Of a stretch of 64,000 nt of DNA, positions 11,088 through 21,326 are shown one piece after another. The notes under the pieces were generated by a model. It was given only the letters and a program-made list of their open reading frames with translations, was not told the origin of the DNA and did not search any database. Made by a program: the position numbers and the translations under genes. Position 1 is the first letter of the stretch; each line of letters opens with the position of its first letter. Origin of the DNA: Steromphala cineraria (lineage: Eukaryota > Mollusca > Gastropoda > Trochida > Trochidae); contig OU744725.1 in the NCBI GenBank assembly GCA_916613615.1, positions 56,361,075 through 56,425,074 of the forward strand. Reading direction: 5' to 3'.

Positions 11088-11212
11088 TACGTAGATGTTG
11101 ATTAACGATTCCCATGAATAGAAATATAATGTAACCAAAACTGACAGTGTATGTTCTTTTATATAAAAATATACTTTTCATTTGAGTTTTATAAATGTAT
11201 AAGGAATTTTCA

Positions 11213-12075
11213 AAAAGAAAATTCAGCTTAAATAGTGTATGGGGGAGACATCTGTTTTTACAAATAAAAACACTTTCTAGTTTGTAATTGACAAAGATAC
11301 TTGTTCTGGGGAGAGGTTCTTTTGGATAGTTTTCAAACTATGTTTTTGTGAAAACGATTGGATTTTGGTTTGACTAGCAGATTCTTGCACAATGGGAGTT
11401 TCAAAAGGCATGTCCACTTATAGCTCAAATAGTGCATGAAACCATAACTTGGTTGGCCATGCTGGTGTATCTACATGTATCATGCACTTGTCGTTTGCAT
11501 TTTCCTAAGGACATCTGCAATAAGATTGATGGCGTAGGTTGTCCCAAATGATTGAAGGAGCATCTACTTGCCCAGGCCTGAGGTTCTGGAACAGGACTCA
11601 CGTACGTTGGGAACTGGCAGTTTAATTTAGTTGCAAATGTATCGACCATTGGGTGATCCCATACTTGAGAAATTAGGGTGAAGGTTTTTGGATGCAATGT
11701 CCATTCTGTTTGAATTACCTTCCCCAGTCTGAACAAGTAGTCTGTTTTTATATCCAATTTCCAAGGAATGTACCTTGTCTGAATTTGAGCTTGAAGCTGA
11801 TAAACACGTCGCGTTCCCTCCATTAGGGTTCAAAATTGTTCCTTCCTGTTTGTTGATAAATTACAGCATTGATGTGTGTTGCAATTAATATCGGTGATGA
11901 GATCATCTTTTTTATCCATTAGAGACCTGCACTATACACTGCACGAAAATCCAAAATATTGACGTGGAGAGGTTATTCCATGGGGGACCACTACCTTTGG
12001 AATCTAAAATTGCCCATGTGAGCTCCCCAGCCTTCCATTGATGCTTCTGTTAAAACTGTATGACGTGCTTGTCGA
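11213..12075 (-). pseudogene. DIRS-like retrotransposon fragment (RT/RNase H region)
   Basis: Reverse-strand reading gives EASMEGWGAHMGNF near 12,030 and, in another frame further on, DYLFRLGKVIQTEWTLHP, VWDHPMVDTFATKLN and YVSPVPEPQAWA (11,570-11,720). That order, RNase H-type GWGAHM followed by 'IQTEWxLHP..VWxxPxVDxFATxxN..LPxYVSPVPxPxAWA', is characteristic of the RNase H end of DIRS-type tyrosine-recombinase retrotransposons. Frames are broken several times and no recombinase is visible. Part of the fragment is directly duplicated at 12,636-13,245. Confidence 0.72.
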
Positions 12076-12635
12076 CGTAAAATTGGGGCTGCTATCAACA
12101 AATTTTGTTGGCTTCGACTACCAAATCAATTCCTTTGCTACTTCTTCTGGACCTGGACCATTGTACCCGCCACATACTATGCCTTGCGATGAACATGTGA
12201 GCTGGAACTAAAGAACCTATTTTATTTGATTTGACCCAAATAAATGAAATCTGCATCAACCTCTGCAGTAGTTGCACTTTTACAATAATCGATTATGTAA
12301 GCTTTGGCTTCAGGGGATTTTTCTGGGTATCATTTCTCATATTCTTGATGACTTAAAGATTCTTGGAAATATAGGAAGTATGAGACAGAGAGGGGGTTAA
12401 CAAACCAGATTTGCCAATTTCTGCTTGCATGTTCTGCAAAGGTTGTTTGGTACTTTAGGACAATTTGATGAAGTGAATATAAAATTTGATAATAATTCTG
12501 GAGTGATGTCTTCAGAGTCAGGATTTTTATTGTGAACAATAATCCTGTCTTCTGTCATTGGGATAATATTGTCTGGCACTTGCTGAATGATCTCTTAATT
12601 CATAAAATGTTGCTATGACACATTGGCAGCCATCT

Positions 12636-13245
12636 TCAAAAAGAAAATTCAGCTTAAATGGTGTATGGGGGAGACATCTGTTTTCACAAATAAAAACACT
12701 TTCTAGTTTGTAATTGACAAAGATACTTTTTCTGGGGAGAGGTTCTTTTGGATAGTTTACAGACTATGTTTTTGTGAAAACGATTGGATTTTGGTTTGAC
12801 TAGCAGATTCTTGCACAATGGGAGTTTCAAAAGGCATGTCCACGTATAGCTCAAATAGTGTATGAAACCATAACTTGGTTGGCCATGCTATAGAGGGGTG
12901 GGTCTTTCTTATCTACGTTTTACCTACATTTTATTAGCGATATCGGGTTCCTGTGTGGTGTAACTACATGTATCATGCACTTGTCGTTTGAATTTTCCTA
13001 AGGACATCTGCAATAAGATTGATGGCGTAGGTTGTCCCAAATAATTGAAGGAGCATCTACTTGCCCAGGCCTGAGGTTCTGGAACAGGACTCACGTACGT
13101 TGGGAACTGGCAGTTTAATTTAGTTGCAAATGTATCGACCATTGGGTGATCCCATACTTGGGAATTAGGGTGAAGGCTTTTGGATGCAATGTCCATTCTG
13201 TTTGAATTACCTTCCCCAGTCTGGACAAGTAGTCTGTTTACATAT
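12636..13245 (-). pseudogene. Second, partial DIRS-like copy (direct duplication)
   Basis: Blocks 12,636-12,887 and 12,955-13,245 repeat 11,213-11,455 and 11,460-11,760 in the same order and orientation with few differences. A segment of about 70 bp (12,888-12,954) is extra in this copy. VWDHPMVDTFATKLN and YVSPVPEPQAWA are retained. Confidence 0.75.
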
Positions 13246-13299
13246 TTCATACTTTTCTGAGGGCATGGATTCTGAAGTAGACAAATCTTAACAAACTTC

Positions 13300-14200
13300 A
13301 CTTCGTGATGCTAGAGAACAGAAGGTAACAATGCAGATGCTTAAAATTAATGAGGAACAACACCTTTAGAAAGAAAAGTTCTGCATTTGGAGCACTTTGC
13401 TTGATATTAAGTGGCCATCTCGAAGAAAAAACTCACTTCACTTACAAATCCAGGATAAAAAGAGAATAATTAATGAACAAATCCTAATATTTCCTTCGGA
13501 AAAACAAACAAGCATAATCCTAATATTTCATTCGGAAAAACAAACAAGCATAATTACAATATTTGTGACCTCCATCAAAAGAGATGAAACAAGAAAAAAG
13601 TTCAACTTTAGAGTGACACTTCATAGATGTCGTTCACAGGGCAGGTATCTCATAGTGTTATGTCATACGATTACGGCAAAATGTTTTTTTTAAAATCTTA
13701 TCTCCTTGGCAAAGAAACTACCCATATTTCTCATACATAACATAGGGCCGGTAACTTATGTTTGTACTTTAACCGTTTATGCATAATATTGATGAAAACA
13801 AGTGTATGCCAGCTTACTATAATGATTTCTCTGTAATGTCAAAATACATGTGTTGTATGTGTACAGATTGAAAGTGCCACTGTCCGTCATGACATACATT
13901 ACCATACAATAGTCTAATGACATTAGGTAAGGCCAATACACTAGCAAACTATACAAAATCAAAGAAATATTAAGTTTCAGGTAATGTCATTAAAAACAAG
14001 GAAATTAAAACAAAACTAGTATAATTTTTAACCTAAGCCAATTTGGGATTGAATTAAAGACCATAGCCAACAGCAGAGCATCATCAAACTGTGACATGAA
14101 GAAAAAAGGTCAGTTTGGAAAGTCACACTATCAGTAGTAAGTATATCCACAATGAGCTATGACAGACTCAATGCATCTGGACCTTATCTGACTAGACTCC
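13300..14200. other. Intergenic, one short tandem duplication
   Basis: No gene seen. 'taatatt.c.ttcggaaaaacaaacaagcataat' is duplicated at about 13,485-13,525 and 13,522-13,560. Confidence 0.45.
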
Positions 14201-14206
14201 GCAGTG

Positions 14207-14250
14207 CATTCTCTCCCCACAGAAGCAGATCAAGTCATGAAATGAGGACC
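14207..14250 (+). mobile_element. MITE family C end fragment
   Basis: CATTCTCTCCCCACAGAAGC followed by AGATCAAGTCATG, the family C terminus, without the opposite end nearby. It mirrors the fragment ending at 58483 in the right arm. Confidence 0.7.
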
Positions 14251-14444
14251 TGTTCTAATTCCTGAGCAGGTTGTTAAGAGTCTTGCGTGAAAGTGTCCAT
14301 TTGAAGGAACTAAGTGGGTAACGATAGTGTCTCGCTTGCACCTGGCTTACGTTGAGACAGTACATGTAGACACCTCAGGAACAGAGGTAGCGTAGTAACA
14401 GGTTCTGTAGGCAGTTCTTCCGGTGCCGGCTTAGTTCTTGGCAG

Positions 14445-15060
14445 TTAGGTGATGACGGCAGAGGCCAGGTGAAGATTCCACAATTGTGTCCATGGCTTGT
14501 TCTGAGTCGACGCTATCGGAGGAACAGGACTAGGCTGTACATAGATGGGTTTTCTATCTTCATTCATGGGAGGCGTGTAGGGAATGCAGTCAACCTTGGC
14601 AGGAGCAGGTTTAAATATCTTTAACCTCCTAAGATGCTCCCGGTTCCTAAATCTGACTCTACCGGAGCCATCTAGTGGTTTGTTTAATTTTTTTTGCATG
14701 TAAGACCACAATCCCTTCAAGTGTACGGTCTGAGAGGATTTTAGAGTCAGCATTTCCCCAAACAGGGCTGTCCTTGATGATCTCACTGCTGAAGTCATAT
14801 GTGTGCGTGCATCAGATCAGTGAACTGACAAAGTGCGACCTGTCCTCGTAAGCTTACAATCTCATTCAAATCAGCTGTGAAGAGGGAAAGTTTCGATCTG
14901 ATTTGAATGAGAGTCCGTGGAAGCTGCACCTTCTTGCTGAGTTTAATCTGATGTACGAGGATGCTGTCCTCTCTCACAGCCAGTCGTCTGATGGCAGCTA
15001 GGAGATCAGTCTCTGGCATCCCAGCTACGTCTATCGTGATATCAGTCCTAAGGTTCTCAC
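14445..15060 (-). pseudogene. Internally deleted Ty3/gypsy-like element, gag joined to pol end
   Basis: Reading the reverse strand, 15019-14795 gives AIRRLAVRED and LRGQVALCQFTDLMH, matching the Gag pattern 'LAVRE..LHQ..LRGQA..C.F' of mollusc and arthropod gypsy-type elements. Only about 100 bp later 14,700-14,500 gives PLDGSGRVRFRNREHLRRLK, the 'DGSGRVTxRNRRFLR' segment near the C-terminus of such Pol proteins. Protease, RT, RNase H and integrase are absent, so about 3-4 kb has been lost internally. The mirror copy at 57600-58290 carries the same junction. LTRs were not identified. Confidence 0.72.
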
Positions 15061-15214
15061 CACAACAATTAGTATATCAGGGCTGTTGATACCAGATTGT
15101 TAGCAATCCATGCCTTGTCGTTTGCGGTATTCATCTTGTCACACATTACTAACTCATATGTAATCCTTGCTAATATACTGCATTCACTTCCCAACAGATC
15201 TTATTGTTATGTTC

Positions 15215-15511
15215 AGCCACCACTGGACTCATTACCTTATCGTGGTGTGGTGGTTTGTTGGCGACCCCGAGAGCTATGCCAGCTGGAGCTTACATGTTCC
15301 TGGTAGGGTCACCCAAGCTGGACAGGTCGACGGGTAGAAGTCAGACCAAATGTGAGTCCTTCTAAAACCCGCTTTCTATCTCTCACTATGCCTTTCTTTC
15401 CTCTCATTCTTTCGATCCCTTTCTCCCTGATTTATCTACTCTCTTTTGGATGGCAACATCCACGTGTTTAATAACTGAAATATTGTTTAAAACACGTTAA
15501 ACAACAACTCA
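15215..15511 (+). repeat. Family E repeat, longest copy
   Basis: Begins near 'cactggactcattacc', includes 'cgtggtgtggtggtttg', 'gcagggtca'-like motifs and ends 'aacacgttaaacaacaactc'. Other copies are at 5690-5845 and 8296-8690. Non-coding; type not assigned. Confidence 0.6.
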
Positions 15512-15512
15512 C

Positions 15513-16018
15513 CAGGGCCCCAGATAAGATGCGTATCTGCTTAAAATACGCATGGATAGTTTAGATTTACGCATGAATTATAAAATCAATGAGTGACAGA
15601 TACGCATGACTCTGATAATACGAATCAGATTTTATTTACATACGTAAAGGTAGTTGTCAAATATTGTTCTGGTTCAACATGTACGAATTGTTACACCTCG
15701 AATAGAATGTTTTGTTTTACGAAGAGTTTTTCAAATTTTCCGAATGAGCCTGCTGCCATCGATATTATAATCAATGTTCGGGGAACACTTTTGATTACAG
15801 CAAGCCCCGAATAAACGTTACTATCATCTTGTCATCATTAGGTTCAGGGCACAAGTTATGATCCTAAATCGGCAGTATTTTAAGCACTTTTTTAAAGATT
15901 TTAATTTTAATTTCAAGAGTGAAATACTCCTCACCGTTTTTCATTTGCTATTTTACGCCTCAATCTAAAATTTGATGAGTGAAATACGCATGTGTCAAAA
16001 TAATTATCTGGAGCCCTG
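15513..16018. mobile_element. TIR element with CAGGG...CCCTG ends
   Basis: About 506 bp with termini CAGGGCCCCAGATAA and TTATCTGGAGCCCTG and subterminal inverted ATGCGTAT/ATACGCAT motifs. The end sequence recalls hAT elements, but no clean 8-bp target duplication is visible. It lies within or at the end of a family E repeat. Confidence 0.6.
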
Positions 16019-16059
16019 AAGTCTCCCTCTCTCACTCACTGTTGTGTTCAGAGATGTAA

Positions 16060-16315
16060 TTTTTATGTCCCCGAATCGGAGATTCCGGGGGTATATTGTT
16101 TTTCACCTGTCCGTCTGTCCGGCCGTCCGTTTGTCCACAAAAACTTTAACCAAAAACTTTAACCTTGGTCATAACTTTTGATTGGTCAGAGCTAGGTCTT
16201 TGATCCTTGACATATGGATCCCTTGTGATGAGACCTTTCAGATGACACCATGACATTTGACCTTGTGACCTTGACACACGGGGGCATTCGTGTTTCACAA
16301 ACACATCTTGTTTTC
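16060..16315 (+). repeat. 'Tgtccccgaatcggag' dispersed repeat
   Basis: Contains 'cctgtccgtctgtccggccgtccg', broken here by spaces only, then 'accttggtcataact' and 'tgacatttgaccttgtgaccttgaca'. This composition is typical of abundant intergenic repeats in bivalves. No coding capacity. Confidence 0.55.
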
Positions 16316-16928
16316 TCTGAGATGTGAAAAAGAGTGACTTTTGTTGATCTCGTGTTTTTTATATAAAATATAACAACACTCGTTGATAATTGTAAAACTT
16401 TGGTAAGCTCATGTTGATACAAATTAATTTTGTGAAATTAACTTTGATTGATTGATCAATACTTGTGCTAATATTAGTGCTGGTACCCAGTGTTGTTACT
16501 GTCCACTAATAGGCAAAATTGGTCGACTAATCACAACCCTCATCTGTGGCACCAACCATGCATTTTTAAAGGCTTTTCTTGTCTACCTCTTAAGTGATTG
16601 CTCTTTAGTTACCAGATAGGGGAAGTTGTCACACCGGACTTATGCCTGGTTAATCTTTCACCTGTTTACATATTTCACGGCTGCTTTGTTCTGTATATGA
16701 TGTCAAAGGTGGCTTAAGTAATGTTTAGTTCACTTTGTGAGGACCGCTCAGGCTGTTGGGTGGAGTTTGGAACAATGTTATCTTCGTGTTTTTGTGTGTA
16801 TTTTTATTGCAAATCAACGAATTAGCCTCGAAAAAAACGATGAGATTATCTAATAATTGAAGTAATTGTAAGAGCGGAAAGCTCTCAATTGGGCATATTT
16901 ATGAAGAGAATATTCAATCATTTCATAT

Positions 16929-16934
16929 TTTATT
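16929..16934 (-). promoter_or_regulatory. Candidate poly(A) signal of lectin gene B
   Basis: AATAAA on the reverse strand about 112 bp after the TGA of gene B, the first canonical signal. Confidence 0.5.
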
Positions 16935-17045
16935 CCCAAAAGAGTTTGTCATATTGCGTAAAGAAATACTTGACTTATGATCCAATTACAATAATGACAC
17001 AGCTTTTCCAATAGAACTCCTTTGATGTACAGAATGCTTAATAAA

Positions 17046-20000
17046 TCAAACGTTTAGTTCACAAACGAATTTCTGTCTTGCTGAGCAAAACAAATCCCTG
17101 AACTTTAATCCAAGTGAAACACTGACACAGTTTTCAGGCATAAAAATTATGCCATGGCTAGGCTCTTGTGGGGCCCATCTCTCAGAGTCCTTGAAGACGT
17201 CCCCATCACCCCACAGGTACTGCTTTCTTTCCTCGTCGTAAATAAGATCAATCCATGTGGAATCTGAAACGTCAATACAATTACATCAAGTCATGAAATG
17301 TTGATACAGCCCCTGTAATATTACGCCGGATTTGTGGGATAGAATGGGAGATGCCTGATTGGAGGCAATCAAAGTTAGAAATTGTATTTGAACTGTATGT
17401 TTTAAAATTTGATATAACTTTTTTCTCGTTATTACAACTTTTGAAATTTGTAAATACCGATTTTCCTTCAGTTAATTAAAGTAATGACGGTGTCCCAGTA
17501 AAACTTCGCCCCGTGTATAATCTGCCAAATTCGCCCCTGGAGAGTTTGTATCATTTTAAAATGACCCCAACCCCCTTCGTGTATGCTGTTTTAAACCATC
17601 TAAGGGTAGATGTTATTTACTTACTGGTGTTTTGCAAGAAATAAGACATTTAAACTTTCTATATATAATACATTGATATTATAAATCATGGCAAAGAGCT
17701 TAGAGGCGGAGAAATGCCAGTGAAATTGTCTGTACATGGCTTCAGGTTGAAGTTCGATGAACGTATACAATATATCCACAGGGGATAAACTTTACTGTGT
17801 TTTTGAATCTTCATAAATAAACAAGTGTCCAAAAGAAACGATACCAAGTTTTCAACGTCCTCCGAAACAAAATTCTATTACATGAAGTGAGTCGAATTTA
17901 AGTGTGCCTAACAGGCATATGTCTTGTAAAGAAGTATGCACATTGTCATTCTTCAGGAAAAGATACTTTTGATTTGTGTCTCTTCAAACGCACATGGGTG
18001 TTTAAATCGAAATTTCAAGTTGTTTTTTGAACAGAACTTTTGTCATTTCACTTTAAAATTGCTTAAGTATTGAATTTAGGTAAGAATACAATCTTGTTGA
18101 TACAATGCACTTTATTTGACGCGTCACTGATCTAGGTAATGGATAACGCCCACATGAGAGTGTGTTCTAGCTTAGCTAGGCCTTTGCCCTAGGGAAGGCC
18201 CGAGTGCGCGTAAGCGCACGAGAGCCTTCCCATAGGCAAAGGCCTCTCTATGCTAGATCGCCCGAGGATGAGGGTGTTATCTATCTTATATACCGAATAC
18301 ATCACAAATAATAATTTGAATGGCTTTTCTAACCGATGTCCAAAGCTAAGCGTTTGATTTTAACCATTAGAATTTAGTGTGGTTTAATTGAACACAGCCC
18401 CGAAAACAATTATCGCATTATCATCCATAACAATGTCCAAGGGACATGTTTAATTAAATTCACAAACCGTCAACTGAATATTATTGCGTTGATTTAACTG
18501 ATAATTCTAAAGGAGAAACGGCCTTAAAATGTCACAGGGACCAAAATATGAACCTTGTTATTAAAGGGTCTAAGAATGCTATCCAACCATCTCGTCAGTC
18601 ATGGTTTAATGGGTAAGACCGTCGGCTTTAGCGTGGCTGGCATGATAGACACGGGTTCGAGACGGCATATCGCCAAAACAATTGGAGTTTGGAAATTGAT
18701 TTCAGAGTTATTTTTCACAAGTTTAACTTAGAAGAACTTTGAATTTAATAGAAAACTTGTTTTAAATAAATAGTTATTTGAAGACAAATAATTTGAGGAC
18801 CTTGTAATGGTTAATACCCCGCTTGGAGGGCTTTATTTCGTCTAAGTCCTTCAAAGCAGGGTATTATACAGTGCAAGGCCCTCTCGGTAATGCCCTATTC
18901 CCCATCACAGGTTTGTTTTACCTAAATAAAAACTCGTTTTAAATAGTGTTAAATGGACCTTGAGGTATATAAAACGTGTTAAAACAAGCAAAAGTGTCCA
19001 ATTTCTCTCTGCTATCTCGCCTAGTTAAGGAGATTCCATCCTCGATAATCCAGCGCTTTCGTTCCGATAAATCTACACTACAAGCCCTGGAAAACTTTAC
19101 ACGGGTTTACCTAGAACCAAATTTTCTCCCTTTGCAATGACTCAGCAAAACGCTTACTTGATTAGTCGAGTTGTTTACGCAAGTAGTGTCTGCGTTTCGT
19201 TTCTGATTGGATAAACTTGGATGCAAAGGGTGGTCTTTGGTTTGAGGTAAAACCGTGTAAAGTTTTCCAGGGCTTGTGTAGATTTATCGGAACGAAAGCG
19301 CTGGATAATCGAGGATGAGGAGATTCCGAATCGATGTTTATTTTAGATGCGTGTTTCTCGCAAACATGAAAAGATAATGTATTGAAATTTTGCATAGAGG
19401 TGAGTTCACTACTGAAAAAATGATAAAACTATGTTTTAGTCGTATCAATCTGCAGTGGGTTGAGTTATCGTGCCATTTGTTTGGTAACGGTTCTTTTGAA
19501 CACACGTTTACATACATTGAGAGGAGACGTTCCATACTTTGATTGATGCACATACTTATAAACAATAAGAGAAGGCGATTTTATACTTGGTTTCATGTAC
19601 ATACTTATATAGAGGGGCGATTATATACTGGTTTGAAACATGTTTGTTGTATTTACTTTTATACATCTAGAGGGAGCGATTCTACATTAGAATATATGTA
19701 CATACTTATATACATCAAGAGAGGGCGAATCTTTACTGTGTTTTATGCACGTATGCATGTATCCACTATTACATTTATCATTACAAACTGCATTCTTCAT
19801 GGAACGCTTATAAAAAACAATACGTCTACCAATATGAATAATAACAGATGGTCAAAACGATTTTGAATGTCTAAGATATCCCCAAATAGATTGTATAGAG
19901 GATAAGTTTCTCGATTTTTAAGTATTTATTTCAGAAAATTGATGTGCATCAGACGCAGTAAAAAACGCCTCTCTAAATGCATATAAGGATGTCAATCAAA

Positions 20001-21292
20001 ACCGGTATAAATCGCCCCTCGAGTGTTTATAAGAATGACCATCAAAACCCAGTTTAAAACTAGATTAGCGTTTGCGGGATACCGCAAAAGCAGAGCAGCC
20101 CCTGAACTTGGGGTTTCGCCTTACCCTGTTCCGCCTTTTACAGGCCTCACCAAATTGGGAATTTTCTCGTGACCTTGACCTTTGACACTCAAGGTCACAC
20201 AATCAATGAACACATTTCATTGAGTATAACATTATTGTAATGAAATAAAGTGTTAAAATTTAAATTAATTCATTTTCTCCATATATGTTGACCTTGCTGT
20301 GACCTTGACCTTCGACAGTTCGTACCCAAAACTTTTTGAAAAGTTTGTACTTCTCAAGAGATAATATATACAAAATCTAAACTTCATAGCACAAAAACTT
20401 TTCAAGTTATTGTGTTTACAAGGAATTGCAATAACTCATATCTCATGACCTTGACCTTTGACCTTCAAGGTCACAAAATAATTGAACACTTTTTATTTAG
20501 TATAACAATCATGTATTGATTAAAAGTGATCATAGTTAAAATTAAGCATTTTCGCTAAACCATGCTTAAGTCATGACCTTGCTGTGACCTTGACCTTTGA
20601 CTGATTGTAGCCGAAACCTTTTCAAAATGTTTTACTTTTCCAAGGATGATATATACCAAGTTAGAGCTTCATAGCACAAAAACTTTTCAAGTTACCGTGT
20701 TTACAAAGAATTTTGCGGTGATTTTATAACTCGTGACCTTGACCTTTGAACTTGAAAGTGAACATGTCATAATGATTCCCCGGAAGTATTAACATTTAGA
20801 CATGTTCATGAGTTCTGAAAAGCTAAATGAGATAAAGTTATACCCAAATTTAGTGCATTTTGTAATAACTCATATCTCATGACCTTGACCTTTGACCTTC
20901 AAGGTCACACAATCATTGAACACTTTTTATTGCGTATAACAATCATGTATTGATTAAAAGTGTTCATAGTTAAAATAAAGCATTTTTGCTAAAACATGCT
21001 TACGTCATGACCTTGCTGTGACCTTGACCTTTGACGGATTGTAGCCAAAACCTTTTCAAAATTTTTTACTTTTCCAAGGATGATATATACCAAGTTAGAG
21101 CTTCATAGCACAAAAACTTTTCAAGTTATCGCGTTTACAAGGAATTCTTAGAGTGAATACATATCTCGTGACCTTGACCTTTGACCTTGAAAGTGAACGT
21201 GTCAAAATCGTTCCCCCGAGGTATGAGTAGTAAGGTATGAATAAGAGTTCTGGAAAGCTTAGTGGAAAAAAGTTATAGCTATTAGTACGAGT

Positions 21293-21326
<34 letters not shown>

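Larger units (their letters stand above)
17822..19503 (-). mobile_element. Family D element split by two insertions
   Basis: Starts GTGTCCAAAAGAAACGATACC and matches 1734-2314 in reverse complement through GTGACGCGTCA-like sequence at 18,118. It is then interrupted until about 18,955, resumes through 'tgtccaatttctctctgctatctcgcctagttaagg', is interrupted again at 19037-19317, and ends with a degenerate terminus near 19,503. Confidence 0.65.

Noticed and set aside
20160..21230. CRISPR-like array
   Set aside because: Repeats are long, diverged and irregularly spaced in eukaryotic intronic DNA.
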